Positions 1-9,330 of a stretch of DNA of 64,000 nt are shown here, piece by piece (position 1 is the first letter of the stretch; every line of letters begins with the position of its first letter). This DNA is from Lederbergia lenta NBRC 16444. Its GTDB lineage: Bacteria; Bacillota; Bacilli; Bacillales; Bacillaceae_C. Below the pieces are notes generated by a model, which was not told where the DNA came from, ran no database searches, and worked only from the letters and a program-made list of their open reading frames with translations. The stretch lies in NCBI RefSeq assembly GCF_001591545.1, contig NZ_BCVC01000001.1, positions 1,798,001 through 1,862,000 on the forward strand, in the 5' to 3' direction. Made by a program: the position numbers and the translations under genes.

Positions 1-680
1 TCTTTTTTTGACTTACCTGAGCCTTCTCCTAGCACTTCGTCATTTAATATTACTTGTGATACGAAGATGCGACTATGAGCTGGTCCTTCTTCTTTTAAAA
101 TTTTATATTCTAAAACGCCAACACCATCTCTTTGAATATTTTCTTGCAATTGGCTTTTAAAATCCATCACATGAGAAAAAGCACCTGTATCTACCTTTGG
201 ATAAACTGTTTTTTCAAGAAAAGCGATCGTTGTCTCTAATCCTTGATCTAGATATAACGCTCCGATAAATGCTTCGAATGCATCTGCTAACAACGCTGGT
301 CGAGTACGTCCACCAGTCATCTCTTCGCCTTTTCCAAGTAAAACTGTTTCACCAAATTCTAGTTCATTAGCAAATTTAACGAGGGAAGGTTCACAAACAA
401 TAGCTGCTCTAAGTTTGGTTAATTCGCCTTCACTCATCAACGGATATTTCATGAATAAATATTGTGACACGGTCAACTCTAGTACTGCATCACCTAAGAA
501 TTCAAGCCGTTCATTGTCTTCATGTGGTTTTTTCCGATGCTCATTCACATAGGATGAATGTGTAAAAGCCTTCATTAATAAATTTTCATCTTTAAATTGA
601 ATGCCGATTTTTGTTTGAAATTGTTTTAATTGGTTAGCAACTTTATTATTTACTTTTCGATCCCGATTATTTTTCCTCAT
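1..680 (-). CDS. rnc: Ribonuclease III (3' end cut by window)
   Basis: Double-strand-specific endoribonuclease that processes rRNA precursors and structured RNAs in the cytoplasm. The reading frame is open from an ATG at 678-680 to the window edge, giving about 226 residues. The RNase III signature [11 protein letters not shown] lies near residues 58-68, with the acidic catalytic residues E and D visible. A double-stranded-RNA-binding domain begins around residue 172 (MDFKSQLQE) and is cut off near its end, so roughly 20 C-terminal residues are missing. It follows acpP after a short spacer that holds a terminator-like hairpin. The fapR-plsX-fabD-fabG-acpP-rnc order is the classical Bacillus arrangement, which supports the call. 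Confidence 0.96.
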   Translation of the reverse strand, partial: MRKNNRDRKVNNKVANQLKQFQTKIGIQFKDENLLMKAFTHSSYVNEHRKKPHEDNERLEFLGDAVLELTVSQYLFMKYPLMSEGELTKLRAAIVCEPSLVKFANELEFGETVLLGKGEEMTGGRTRPALLADAFEAFIGALYLDQGLETTIAFLEKTVYPKVDTGAFSHVMDFKSQLQENIQRDGVGVLEYKILKEEGPAHSRIFVSQVILNDEVLGEGSGKSKK

Positions 681-713
681 GTGTTATCCACCCTTGAAAT
701 GGTTATTTGACAT

Positions 714-742
714 AGAAAAGCCCCGTCGATTACCAACGGGAC
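714..742 (-). terminator. Terminator-like hairpin after acpP
   Basis: Read on the minus strand, CCCGT and ACGGG arms enclose a short loop and are followed by CTTTTC. It lies between the acpP stop and the rnc start. The T-run is short, so it may attenuate rather than stop transcription into rnc. Confidence 0.55.
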
Positions 743-761
743 CTGTTTCTTACTCCAACGA

Positions 762-995
762 CTAGTTTTTCTCTTTTATGTAATTTACAACGTCGCCAAC
801 TGTAGCAATTTTCTCAGCGTCATCATCGGAAATTTCCATATCAAACTCATCTTCTAATTCCATAACAAGTTCAACTACATCTAAAGAATCCGCTCCTAAA
901 TCATCTTTAAAAGAAGCTTCCAACGTAACTTTAGACTCCTCAACACCTAGTCGGTCAACAATAATTTGTGTTACACGTTCAATTGTATCTGCCAT
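762..995 (-). CDS. acpP: Acyl carrier protein
   Basis: Carries growing fatty acyl chains on a 4'-phosphopantetheine arm during type II fatty acid synthesis. The product has 77 residues when started at the ATG at 993-995, which sits behind a strong GGGAGGTGA ribosome binding site. A GTG three codons upstream is an inferior alternative. The [10 protein letters not shown] motif carries the attachment serine at residue 37, and the protein is highly acidic, as expected. It is separated from fabG by an unusually long spacer (996-1368) but still follows it in the fap gene order, so it may have its own promoter in that spacer. Confidence 0.98.
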   Translation of the reverse strand: MADTIERVTQIIVDRLGVEESKVTLEASFKDDLGADSLDVVELVMELEDEFDMEISDDDAEKIATVGDVVNYIKEKN

Positions 996-1368
996 CCGAT
1001 TCACCTCCCTTCAAGTATTATAAATGAAATAAACAAAAAGTGAAACATTTAAATAGAAAAGCAAAGAACACCTGTTTAGCAATGTACTTCTTTAAGGTAT
1101 TCTGACTAAATAAAGGAAACATGAGAAGCATATTACAAGAGTCTGGAAGGTCAGTGTTTACCTTCTTGGCAAATGGACTTATGACCTAATGTCTATAGCC
1201 GGACTTGTAAGAGGAGCCGTTATTATAAAGTTTGCTAGCCGTACTAACTGCACCCGCTAGACATGCGACTCTAGTCAAGGAATCTTATTTCCGTACAGGA
1301 TAAAAGTGACCAAAGTTACATTGTTTTATGACTTTTTTTCTACTTGAGGTCGGGCATAAAAGAGAGCC
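996..1368. other. Long non-coding spacer between fabG and acpP
   Basis: About 370 bases with no credible ORF on either strand. It contains a small inverted repeat (GAAGGT/ACCTTC around 1147-1165) and three CGGCT-containing stretches between about 1199 and 1250. No tRNA, riboswitch or terminator with a good T-run could be identified. The acpP ribosome binding site is at its low-coordinate end (about 1001-1010). It could hold an acpP promoter, a small RNA or an intergenic repeat copy; I cannot decide which. Confidence 0.5.
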
Positions 1369-2112
1369 TTACATAAACATTCCACCATCTACATGAATGG
1401 TTTGTCCCGTAATATAGTTTCCATCTTCAGAAGCAAGAAATGATACTACTCTCGCTATGTCTTTTGGATCACCAAATTTCCCTAGGGGAATTTGCTTTAA
1501 CATTGTTGTTTTCACTTCTTCATCTAGATTATCTGTCATATCTGTTGTGATAAAACCGGGAGCGACTGCATTCACTGTAATTCCGCGAGTAGCTAGTTCT
1601 TTTGCAGCTGTTTTAGTCAAACCGATGACTCCGGCTTTTGCTGCCACATAATTAGATTGACCGGGATTTCCAATTACCCCTACAATCGAAGCAATATTAA
1701 TAATCCTACCTGCCCTTTGTTTCATCATTTGTCTGGATACAGCTTTTGTACACAAGAATACACCTTTGAGGTTAGTATTAATGACATCGTCCCACTCGTC
1801 TTCTTTCATCCTCATCAGCAAATTATCCCTTGTAATTCCTGCATTATTTACTAGTATATCCAAACTTCCAAATTGATTAATTGTTTCTTTTACCATTTCT
1901 TTTACATTTTCACTGTCTGCCACATTACATTGAAATGCTATTGCTTGACGACCCATCGCAGTAATTTCTTGAACAACTTCATTAGCTTTTGCTTCACTGC
2001 CCGAATAATTAACGAGCACGTTCGCTCCTTCTTTCGCAAGTGCAAGCGCAATTTCCCTACCGATGCCTCTTGATGCACCTGTTACAAGTGCCGACTTTCC
2101 TTCTAATTTCAT
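1369..2112 (-). CDS. fabG: 3-oxoacyl-[acyl-carrier-protein] reductase
   Basis: NADPH-dependent reductase of the fatty acid elongation cycle and a classical short-chain dehydrogenase. The product has 247 residues, the usual length. The N-terminal cofactor motif TGASRGIG is at residues 11-18 and NNAG at 89-92. The catalytic triad is Ser142, Tyr155 and Lys159 (YVAAK). Its ATG overlaps the fabD stop by 4 bases, pointing to translational coupling. It is part of the FapR-type lipid gene cluster. Confidence 0.98.
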   Translation of the reverse strand: MKLEGKSALVTGASRGIGREIALALAKEGANVLVNYSGSEAKANEVVQEITAMGRQAIAFQCNVADSENVKEMVKETINQFGSLDILVNNAGITRDNLLMRMKEDEWDDVINTNLKGVFLCTKAVSRQMMKQRAGRIINIASIVGVIGNPGQSNYVAAKAGVIGLTKTAAKELATRGITVNAVAPGFITTDMTDNLDEEVKTTMLKQIPLGKFGDPKDIARVVSFLASEDGNYITGQTIHVDGGMFM

Positions 2113-3056
2113 GAATAATTCTCCTTTAACGCATCAATCGTCTGTTGACAACTTTCAGGATCTTGAACTGAAAATGTTTTGACGTCTCGATTTATTTTTC
2201 TGATAAGGCCAGACAATACTTTTCCTGGGCCAATTTCAATAAATGTATCAACACCTAATTCAATCATCTTTTCAATTGAGTCTTCCCATAGTACCGGAGA
2301 ATATAATTGTTCAATTAGTTTCTGTTCAATATCTTCCCTTGCTTCAATAGGAGCGGCTGTGACATTTGCAATCACAGGTATTTGCGCATTTTTTATTTCG
2401 ATATCTTTTAAAACTGTTGCAAATTTCTCTGCTGCCGGCTTCATTAGTTCAGAATGAAATGGACCACTTACTTGTAACGGCAATACACGTTTAGCCCCTT
2501 GCTCCTTCGCCAGCGCACTTGCATTTTCAACACCTTGTACTGTTCCTGAAATAACAATCTGCCCTGGACAGTTTAAATTAGCTAATTGAACTGAATTACC
2601 AGCTTGCGTAACGCTCTCCGTTACTTCCATTAGCTGCTCTCGGTCAAAACCTAGTATGGCCGCCATTGTTCCTTCACCGTTCGGGACGGCCTCTTCCATA
2701 AATTCTCCGCGCTTTCTTACTGCGTATACTGCATCAGAGAACGTCATCACACCACTTGCTACAAGTGCAGTGTATTCACCAAGACTATGACCTGCTGTAT
2801 AGTCAGGTTTAATCCCAGCTTCTTGTAAACCTTGTAAAAGTGCTACAGCTGTTGTTAATAATGCAGGTTGCGCATTAGTAGTTTTTGTTAATTCCTCCTG
2901 TGAACCTTCAAAAATCAGAGCAGAAAGTGATTGTTCCAATCGTTTATCTGCCTCATCAAAAATGGCCTTTGCACTTTCATTCGTTTCTGCAATCGCTTGT
3001 CCCATTCCCACTTTTTGAGAACCTTGTCCCGGAAAAACAAAAGCTATTTTCCCCAT
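2109..3056 (-). CDS. fabD: Malonyl-CoA:ACP transacylase
   Basis: Transfers malonyl groups from CoA to acyl carrier protein, supplying the two-carbon extender for fatty acid synthesis. The product has 315 residues from the ATG at 3054-3056, which has a GAGGTG ribosome binding site upstream; a GTG three codons earlier overlaps that site and is less likely. The GQGSQ motif is at residues 10-14, and the nucleophile elbow GHSLGEY places the active-site serine at residue 91. A GPFHSELM stretch further on supplies the catalytic histidine. It lies between plsX and fabG, overlapping fabG by 4 bases. Confidence 0.98.
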   Translation of the reverse strand: MGKIAFVFPGQGSQKVGMGQAIAETNESAKAIFDEADKRLEQSLSALIFEGSQEELTKTTNAQPALLTTAVALLQGLQEAGIKPDYTAGHSLGEYTALVASGVMTFSDAVYAVRKRGEFMEEAVPNGEGTMAAILGFDREQLMEVTESVTQAGNSVQLANLNCPGQIVISGTVQGVENASALAKEQGAKRVLPLQVSGPFHSELMKPAAEKFATVLKDIEIKNAQIPVIANVTAAPIEAREDIEQKLIEQLYSPVLWEDSIEKMIELGVDTFIEIGPGKVLSGLIRKINRDVKTFSVQDPESCQQTIDALKENYS

Positions 3057-3076
3057 TTCCCCCACCTCTATTTCAC

Positions 3077-4060
3077 CTATTTATTTTCTACGGCAGTCTT
3101 AATTTTTCCAGACACATCATGAATTACCATTTCACGGGCTTGTCGAACCGCATGATAAATAGCATTGGCATTTGATGAGCCATGTGCCTTAATGACTGGG
3201 GCATCAAGGCCAAACAAACATGCGCCGCCATATTCTGTATAATCCAGTTTATCTTTTAATTGCATGAGATCCGATTTAATAAGACCGGCAGCAATTTTGT
3301 TTTTCAGGCTACTTGTTAATGTCCCTTTTAGCATAGAGAAAATCGCAGAAGCAGTTCCTTCAATTGCTTTTAAGACAACATTCCCGGTAAATCCATCAGT
3401 CACAACAACATCAGCCTGTCCCTCTAATAAATCACGCGCTTCAATATTCCCAATAAAATGAATATCAGCTTTATCTAGTAAATCATAAGCTTTCTTCGTT
3501 AATTCATTTCCTTTATTTGCTTCTGTACCAATATTTAATAGCGCTACTTTCGGTTTGGCAATTACTCTAACCTTCTCAGCATAAATACTTCCCATAATTG
3601 CGTTTTGAAGTATGTGCTCTGGCTTAGCATCTGCATTCGCTCCTAGGTCAAGCATAATAAAGCCTTCACCATCAAGAGTTGGCAAAGTCGGTGCCAAAGC
3701 TGGTCTCTCAATACCCTTGATTCTTCCTACGACAAATAAACCTGCAGCCATAAGCGCTCCAGTATTACCTGCAGAAATACACGCATGTGTATCTCCATCT
3801 TTTACCGATTGAGCCATCATGACCATTGATGCTGTTTTTTTACGTCGCACTGCCCTAACCGGCTCATCTTCTGCTTCAATTTTTTCATTTGTATGGATTA
3901 CCGAAATTCGGTCTGTTTTAGTTAAATACTTATTTATCTCTGCTTCATTACCATACAAAATAAATTCGGTATCTGTAAAATTTTCCGCTGCTTGCATAAT
4001 ACCGTGTACGATTTCTTTCGGAGCATGATCTCCACCCATTGCATCAACTGCAATTTTCAT
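3077..4060 (-). CDS. plsX: Phosphate acyltransferase PlsX
   Basis: Makes acyl-phosphate from acyl-ACP, the substrate used by PlsY to start phospholipid synthesis at the membrane. The product has 327 residues, the normal length. The N-terminus [14 protein letters not shown] is the family hallmark, and glycine-rich [10 protein letters not shown] and GFTGNVVLK segments follow. The start overlaps the fapR stop by 4 bases, as in other bacilli, so the repressor and its target enzyme are co-translated. fabD follows immediately, linking chain synthesis to acyl transfer. Confidence 0.98.
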   Translation of the reverse strand: MKIAVDAMGGDHAPKEIVHGIMQAAENFTDTEFILYGNEAEINKYLTKTDRISVIHTNEKIEAEDEPVRAVRRKKTASMVMMAQSVKDGDTHACISAGNTGALMAAGLFVVGRIKGIERPALAPTLPTLDGEGFIMLDLGANADAKPEHILQNAIMGSIYAEKVRVIAKPKVALLNIGTEANKGNELTKKAYDLLDKADIHFIGNIEARDLLEGQADVVVTDGFTGNVVLKAIEGTASAIFSMLKGTLTSSLKNKIAAGLIKSDLMQLKDKLDYTEYGGACLFGLDAPVIKAHGSSNANAIYHAVRQAREMVIHDVSGKIKTAVENK

Positions 4061-4641
4061 TCCTTTTCACCTTCTACTGTTTGACTAGATCGATACATTT
4101 CAAATTCGCCTTTAAAAGCAAGTTCTTGATCTACATAACTAAGAACGTCAACAATCGTCCGACCATGAACATCATGCTGTTTTCTCACTTTCGCTTTTGC
4201 TACTACTCTTTCCCCATTTTTAACAGGGCGCATAAAGTGAATATTCACCTTTACAGTAAGTGCAAGATCATCATTAATCACAGCAACTGCAAGGGAATTT
4301 GCTTGTGCAAACAAATGATGTCCTCGTGTTATAGAATTTCTAATAAATACATGTTCTTCCTTTACATCGAAAATAGAGATAGCAGTTTGATCAAGTTGAA
4401 TATCAATAATTTCTCCTATTACTTCATCAATTGGAAGAGACTTTACTTCGTCCTCCACATGCTTCACTGCTACTGTTTTGATTCGTTCTCTCAATTCCGG
4501 GATTGCAAGTTCCATCCTATCAAGACGAATAGTTTGCACACTAACTGAAAAGTGCTCTGCCAATTCCTCATCTGTAATAAATGGATTATCTTCTATTGTA
4601 CTACGCAATAATTTTTGTCTTTCTTTTTTTGAAGGCCTCAT
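4057..4641 (-). CDS. fapR: Fatty acid and phospholipid biosynthesis regulator FapR
   Basis: Transcriptional repressor of lipid synthesis genes in Firmicutes, released from DNA by malonyl-CoA. The ATG at 4639-4641 gives MRPSKKERQ, matching the family N-terminus, and 194 residues; ATG and GTG codons up to 4653 are possible earlier starts. The N-terminal helix-turn-helix ([20 protein letters not shown], about residues 22-41) is followed by a hot-dog-fold ligand domain with the [16 protein letters not shown] core. A FapR-type palindrome lies just upstream (4661-4679), so the gene probably represses its own cluster: plsX, fabD, fabG and possibly acpP. Confidence 0.97.
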   Translation of the reverse strand: MRPSKKERQKLLRSTIEDNPFITDEELAEHFSVSVQTIRLDRMELAIPELRERIKTVAVKHVEDEVKSLPIDEVIGEIIDIQLDQTAISIFDVKEEHVFIRNSITRGHHLFAQANSLAVAVINDDLALTVKVNIHFMRPVKNGERVVAKAKVRKQHDVHGRTIVDVLSYVDQELAFKGEFEMYRSSQTVEGEKE

Positions 4642-4660
4642 ATTCATCACCATTCAAGAT

Positions 4661-4679
4661 ATTATGACTAGGTATTAAT
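4661..4679 (-). promoter_or_regulatory. FapR operator
   Basis: On the minus strand this reads ATTAATACCTAGTCATAAT, an imperfect palindrome close to the FapR consensus as I recall it (ATTAGTACCTAGTACTAAT). It lies between the -10 box and the fapR start, the classical autorepression position. Confidence 0.85.
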
Positions 4680-4682
4680 AGT

Positions 4683-4711
4683 AGTATATAAAAAACAAGA
4701 GAAAAACGCAA
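4683..4711 (-). promoter_or_regulatory. Sigma-A promoter of the fapR cluster
   Basis: Minus strand: -35 TTGCGT (4706-4711), a 17-base spacer and -10 TATACT (4683-4688). The FapR operator starts a few bases downstream of the -10. The promoter overlaps the recG terminator hairpin. Confidence 0.8.
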
Positions 4712-4735
4712 CCAAAATACGCTTCACTCTTGTTT
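4688..4735 (-). terminator. recG terminator
   Basis: Minus strand: AACAAGAG and CTCTTGTT arms enclose a partly paired interior and are followed by a T-rich tail. It lies directly after the recG stop codon and coincides with the fapR promoter. Confidence 0.75.
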
Positions 4736-4738
4736 ATA

Positions 4739-6787
4739 CTAATCCAGTTTTTCACCTGCTAGAACACCTGAATTTTCCAAGTATGTCCTTAATGGTAAAT
4801 AATCAGCTGCTTCCCAGAATTCCTTTTGTTCAAGTAAATGAGCTGCATCATTTCGAGCTGTTTCTAAAGCTCTGTAATCATGAACCATATCTGCTACTTT
4901 AAATTCAGGAAGCCCACTTTGTTTTTTTCCAAAAAAGTCACCTGGACCGCGCAGCTCTAAATCTCGTTCACTTAAGACAAAACCATCATTTGTCTCTGTC
5001 ATGATCTTCATCCGTTCCTTGCCTACCTCAGATTTAGGGTCAGCTAGTAAAATACAATAGGATTGCTCTTGACCTCTTCCTACGCGTCCTCTCAATTGGT
5101 GGAGCTGGGATAAACCAAATCTCTCGGCATCGTAAATAACCATAACAGTAGCATTGGGAACATTCACACCTACTTCGACTACTGTCGTGGACACAAGCAA
5201 TTGAATTTGATTGTCACTATAGGCTTTCATTACTTCTTCTTTCTCAGCTGAAGATAGTCGCCCATGCATAAGTCCTACATTAAATTTACCTTGAAAGTGA
5301 TTAGAAAGCATATCAAAAACATCAATAGCATTTTGAACGTCAAGTTTCTCAGACTCTTCTATAAGGGGACAAATGACATACGCTTGGCGTCCTTTCACTA
5401 ATTCTGCTTCTACAAAATTCAAGATTCTATCAAGCATATTATGCTTTGCCCAATACGTTTCAATTTCTTTCCTACCTAAAGGCATTTCATCTATTACCGA
5501 AACATCCATCTCTCCAAACACTGTAATAGCTAGTGTCCGCGGAATTGGTGTTGCTGTCATAAACAAAACGTCAGGGCTCTCTCCTTTTTCCCGAAGTATT
5601 CGACGCTGTCCTACTCCAAAGCGATGCTGTTCATCTGTAATTACAAGACCTAGACGACTAAAATTCACTTCTTCTTGGATCAATGCATGCGTACCAATCA
5701 TAATATCAATTTCACCATTCTCTAACTCTTCTAAAATAGCACGACGTTTTTTCCCTTTTACAGAACTAGTTAGCAAGGCTATTTTCATGCCTGCAGGTGT
5801 TAGGAGCTCATGTAATGATGTCGCATGTTGCTCAGCAAGTATTTCTGTCGGAACCATTAAAGCTCCTTGATAACCTGCTGTTACACTAGCGAAAAGTGCA
5901 ATGGCAGCTACAGCTGTCTTACCAGAACCTACATCACCTTGGAGAAGGCGATTCATTTTATAAGGTGCTTTTAAATCAGCGCAAATTTCATTAACCACTT
6001 TTTTTTGTGCGTTTGTTAATGTAAATGGTAGGGATGAGATAAAATGCTTCAATTTCTCCAAATTATAATGTTGCTCCATCCCAGGTGATTGTTCTCGCTC
6101 TATTTTTCGGAAGGCTTGCATCTTTAGCTGAAAATAGAGAAATTCTTCATATACAAAGCGCCTTCTTGCTTGTTTCAATTCATCAGGTGTTTGTGGGAAG
6201 TGCATCGTATGCAATGCTGTTTTTCGATTAGGTAGTTTATATTTAACCCTTAACGTATCTGGCAATGTTTCTTCAATATATTCACCATATTCGTGAAAGG
6301 CTTGCGAAATAAATCGACGTAAAGCTTTGACACCAACATTTCCTTTTGTCGGATAGATTGGCTCGAACTCTGTTATTTCTGAATGCGGGCCCATTTTCAG
6401 ATCATGTCCCGTAATGGTTTGTCGATGCTTATCCCATTTACCAGAAACAGTGACAATATCTTGAGGGTTCAATTTACCCTTTAAATAAGGACGATTAAAA
6501 AAAGTAACCTTTATTAAGTATGGATCCACAAGAAGATGAATAGTAAGTCTACTTTTTTTCCTTCCAAAGTACATCATGGAAGGTTCACTATGCACTTTAC
6601 CTTCAATTGTAATTTTTTCGTCGTGTGCAACCTCCGCTAAATCCCTTAACCTTAAGTCATCATATCTGAATGGAAGATGATTCAACAAATCCTCAACTGA
6701 ACAAATACCCATTTCAGCTAAAGTAGTAGCAGTTTCGACTCCAACACCTTTTAAAACAGAAACAGGATCATATATTTTTTTATTCAC
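4739..6787 (-). CDS. recG: ATP-dependent DNA helicase RecG
   Basis: Branch-migration helicase that remodels stalled replication forks and Holliday junctions. The product has 682 residues, full length for the family. Walker A GDVGSGKT is near residue 284 and the DEQH box near residue 385; a TATPIPRTLA motif, the QLRGRVGRG motif VI and the GPGDFFGKKQSG C-terminal signature follow. The N-terminal part is the wedge OB-fold. The best start is GTG (6785-6787), with no recognisable ribosome binding site; the upstream bases derive from an sdaAA relic whose stop codon overlaps this start. In B. subtilis sdaAA also precedes recG. Confidence 0.96.
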   Translation of the reverse strand: MNKKIYDPVSVLKGVGVETATTLAEMGICSVEDLLNHLPFRYDDLRLRDLAEVAHDEKITIEGKVHSEPSMMYFGRKKSRLTIHLLVDPYLIKVTFFNRPYLKGKLNPQDIVTVSGKWDKHRQTITGHDLKMGPHSEITEFEPIYPTKGNVGVKALRRFISQAFHEYGEYIEETLPDTLRVKYKLPNRKTALHTMHFPQTPDELKQARRRFVYEEFLYFQLKMQAFRKIEREQSPGMEQHYNLEKLKHFISSLPFTLTNAQKKVVNEICADLKAPYKMNRLLQGDVGSGKTAVAAIALFASVTAGYQGALMVPTEILAEQHATSLHELLTPAGMKIALLTSSVKGKKRRAILEELENGEIDIMIGTHALIQEEVNFSRLGLVITDEQHRFGVGQRRILREKGESPDVLFMTATPIPRTLAITVFGEMDVSVIDEMPLGRKEIETYWAKHNMLDRILNFVEAELVKGRQAYVICPLIEESEKLDVQNAIDVFDMLSNHFQGKFNVGLMHGRLSSAEKEEVMKAYSDNQIQLLVSTTVVEVGVNVPNATVMVIYDAERFGLSQLHQLRGRVGRGQEQSYCILLADPKSEVGKERMKIMTETNDGFVLSERDLELRGPGDFFGKKQSGLPEFKVADMVHDYRALETARNDAAHLLEQKEFWEAADYLPLRTYLENSGVLAGEKLD

Positions 6788-6968
6788 AATTTGCTAGTGC
6801 AATCCCGACATTTTCGGCCTCCATCCAACCGATACGAGTTGCAACCAACCCTCCCTCTTCTAATTCGTTTAATATACTCGGCATTAATTGAATTATATAT
6901 TTACTCGTATGCTCGTGCTTTTCTATATATACAAGGAAATAGAAGGGTATACCCCTTCTATTTCTTTG
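6780..6968 (-). pseudogene. sdaAA: 3' relic of L-serine dehydratase alpha subunit gene
   Basis: An open stretch of about 62 codons on the minus strand, in front of recG, with no usable full-length start. Translation of 6828-6896 gives IIQLMPSILNELEEGGLVATRIG. As I recall it, the C-terminus of B. subtilis SdaAA reads IGQTMP..LRET.QGGLAATPTG, which matches at about half the positions, including MP, GGL, AT and the final G. The position, between fakA and recG, is exactly where sdaAB-sdaAA sit in B. subtilis. The upstream 5' part and all of sdaAB are gone. I infer a deletion followed by decay; a chance ORF is the alternative but fits the synteny poorly. Confidence 0.65.
6934..6965. terminator. 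Terminator hairpin after fakA
   Basis: Arms AAATAGAAGGG and CCCTTCTATTT (6937-6947 and 6953-6963) form an 11-bp hairpin just past the fakA stop. The T-run on the minus strand is weak. The hairpin sits inside the sdaAA relic frame, so it is probably younger than the deletion. Confidence 0.5.
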
Positions 6969-6978
6969 TCAGCCCTAG

Positions 6979-8658
6979 TTATTCTACTGAGAATATATAA
7001 TTATATAGCGGTTGTTTGCCATCATGGATCTCAATTTCAATATTTGGATAATGTTCTTGTAAATACTCAACTAATTGATCCATTTGCGATCGTTCCGTAT
7101 CTTCACCGTAGAGAATAGTTAAGATTTCTGTTTCATCATCAATCATTTTCGCCAACAAATTAGTTGCTGTAACGAAAAGATTTGTGTTTGTTTCAACTAT
7201 TTTCCCTTCATTAATGCCCATATAATCATCTTTTGAAATAGTAAGGCCATCAATATTCGTATCACGTACAGCAAAAGTAATTAAACCAGTTTTCACCTCA
7301 GCTAGCGCTTCATTCATTCCTTCACCATTTTTCTTTAATGATAAAGATGGATTAAAAGCTAATGCAGCTGCTAATCCCTGAGGAACAGTTTTCGTCGGAA
7401 CTACAATGACATTTTCATCCGCAATAGAAGCAGCTTGCTCTGCAGCCATAATGATATTTTTATTATTTGGTAATAAAATTATTTTATCTGCATTTGCTTT
7501 CAGAATAGACGCCATAATGTCTTCAGTGCTTGGATTCATCGTTTGGCCACCTTCAATGACCTCAGCAACACCTATACTTTTAAATAGATCAGCAATTCCA
7601 GTCCCCATAGATACAGCAATGATTGCGTATTCCTGACGTTCTTTTGCTTGTGGAGCCGTACTCGTAACATGATTAGCATGTGGTTGAGGCTCACCGACAA
7701 TGGCACTATGCTGTTCCCTCATATTTTCAATCTTCATATGAATAAGGCTGCCATACTTTTGGCCGTATGATAAAACATCTCCAGGCTGCTCTGAGTGAAT
7801 ATGCACTTTAGCTACCTCGTCATCTGAGATTACAAGGAGTGAATCACCATATTCACTTAGTTCATTTCTAAAGCTTTCTTCATTAAAAGTCTGTTTATTT
7901 GCTTCAAGACGAACCATAAATTCTGTGCAATAACCATATTCAATATCTTCTGTATTCATAAAGCCTTGAACACTTTGATGATGTTGTGCGCTCACAAGCT
8001 CATCCATTGATGGTGTCAAAGGAGCCATGTTAGGTAATTCTTCTCCCTTTAATACCGCTAAAAATCCTTCATACACACAAACAAGACCTTGTCCACCGCT
8101 ATCAACAACTCCTACCTCTTTTAAAACAGGTAACAAATCTGGTGTACGCTGAAGGGAAGCTTTGGCTTCTTTCAATGTTTCTTCCATAACAATGATCAAA
8201 TCTGTTTCGGTAACAGCTATGTCAACTGCCTTTTTTGCAGCATCTTTCGCAACTGTTAAAATAGTCCCTTCAACAGGTTTCATTACAGCTTTATAAGCCG
8301 TTTTCACTCCCGTATCAAGAGCTTCTGCAAATTCCAAGCTAGATAGGAATGGCTTCTGTTCAATCGATTTCGAAAAACCACGGAATAATTGGGATAAAAT
8401 AACTCCAGAGTTACCTCTTGCTCCCATCAATAGTCCTTTCGATAGTGCAGTTGCTACTTTCCCAATATGCTCTTGCTTGTTTTTTTGTGCTTCTTTAGCG
8501 CCTGATGACATGGATAAATTCATATTTGTTCCCGTATCTCCGTCTGGAACTGGGAATACATTTAGCGCATCAACCATTTGAGCATTTGCCGATAAATGAT
8601 TCGCTCCTTGAATAATCATATCGGTAAATCGATTTCCATCCAATGATGTAATAGACAC
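6979..8658 (-). CDS. fakA: Fatty acid kinase catalytic subunit FakA (YloV, DAK2 domain)
   Basis: Phosphorylates exogenous fatty acids bound to a FakB (DegV-type) carrier, feeding PlsY; known in B. subtilis as YloV. The product has 559 residues. The N-terminal DhaL-like ATP domain carries the magnesium/ADP-binding PDGDTGTNMNLS segment at residues 38-49 and the GARGNSGVILSQ loop. A middle domain and a C-terminal DegV-like part follow, ending in the usual GKQPLYNYIFSVE-type tail. The start is GTG (8656-8658) behind a strong GAGGAGG site. It is preceded by yloU with a short gap, a conserved pair. No fakB is in the window. Confidence 0.93.
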   Translation of the reverse strand: MSITSLDGNRFTDMIIQGANHLSANAQMVDALNVFPVPDGDTGTNMNLSMSSGAKEAQKNKQEHIGKVATALSKGLLMGARGNSGVILSQLFRGFSKSIEQKPFLSSLEFAEALDTGVKTAYKAVMKPVEGTILTVAKDAAKKAVDIAVTETDLIIVMEETLKEAKASLQRTPDLLPVLKEVGVVDSGGQGLVCVYEGFLAVLKGEELPNMAPLTPSMDELVSAQHHQSVQGFMNTEDIEYGYCTEFMVRLEANKQTFNEESFRNELSEYGDSLLVISDDEVAKVHIHSEQPGDVLSYGQKYGSLIHMKIENMREQHSAIVGEPQPHANHVTSTAPQAKERQEYAIIAVSMGTGIADLFKSIGVAEVIEGGQTMNPSTEDIMASILKANADKIILLPNNKNIIMAAEQAASIADENVIVVPTKTVPQGLAAALAFNPSLSLKKNGEGMNEALAEVKTGLITFAVRDTNIDGLTISKDDYMGINEGKIVETNTNLFVTATNLLAKMIDDETEILTILYGEDTERSQMDQLVEYLQEHYPNIEIEIHDGKQPLYNYIFSVE

Positions 8659-8675
8659 TTACTTTTTCCTCCTCA

Positions 8676-9038
8676 TTAAGGATTCGTTACACGAACTCCC
8701 TGTACAAAAATATTTACTGTATCTGCTGAAATTCCGATCGTTTGCTCTAATGTGTATTTGACTTTGGATTGAACATTATGAGCTATTTCAGAAATTTTCG
8801 TTCCATAACTGACGATAATATACATATCTATGTGAAGGGAGGTATCAGCTTGACGAATAATTATTCCGCGAGTGAAATTTTCTTTTCCTAAAATATCGGT
8901 GAACCCATCTTTTATTTGATTTTTAGAAGCCATTCCGACAATACCATAACAGTCGATTGCAGCACCTCCTGCAATTGTAGCAATCACATCATTAGAAATT
9001 TCAATTTGCCCATATTTTGTTGTCATCTCAATTGACAT
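8676..9038 (-). CDS. yloU: Asp23/Gls24 family envelope stress protein YloU
   Basis: A small cytoplasmic, probably membrane-associated protein of the alkaline-shock Asp23/Gls24 family, whose biochemical role is not established. The product has 120 residues. The sequence shows the family pattern: an N-terminal GQIEISNDVIATIAG strand, the central VVSYGTKISEIAHNVQSKV segment and a VNIFVQGV C-terminus. The ATG has a GAGGAGGAAG ribosome binding site. It is co-directional with fakA, and this pairing is conserved across Bacillales, suggesting a link to fatty acid handling or envelope homeostasis. Transcription starts in the spacer shared with the divergent rpmB. Confidence 0.92.
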   Translation of the reverse strand: MSIEMTTKYGQIEISNDVIATIAGGAAIDCYGIVGMASKNQIKDGFTDILGKENFTRGIIIRQADTSLHIDMYIIVSYGTKISEIAHNVQSKVKYTLEQTIGISADTVNIFVQGVRVTNP

Positions 9039-9223
9039 GCAACTTCCTCCTCATTGTCGAATTATCGAATATGCGGCTCATTTTCCGCATGATAATACGT
9101 ACACATAATAACTATCATTAGTTTACTATATAAGGCTATTTTTTAAAAGCTTCACCTGAATGATTATTGCTTGATACCTTTTTGATGTCAAGCAAATGTT
9201 CTTTAAAGATCATGATTGAAGTA

Positions 9224-9252
9224 TTGCATTCTGAAAGCATGTATGATAAATT
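9224..9252 (+). promoter_or_regulatory. Possible sigma-A promoter of rpmB
   Basis: TTGCAT (9224-9229), a 17-base spacer and TAAATT (9247-9252), about 80 bases upstream of rpmB. The match is moderate. The rest of the 9039-9330 divergent spacer shows nothing else I can name. Confidence 0.4.
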
Positions 9253-9330
9253 ATTAAAGTATCTTTAATGAGTAAATTGAAGTGATGAACGATGAAATAG
9301 TATTACTTCAGCAACGGGAGGGAATTATAT

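Noticed and set aside
1457-2073. Several plus-strand ORFs opposite fabG and fabD
   Set aside because: They mirror strong minus-strand coding sequences, have no ribosome binding sites and no recognisable protein family.
4039-4548. 169-codon plus-strand ORF opposite fapR
   Set aside because: Antisense shadow of a well-supported fapR; aromatic-rich composition without domain features.
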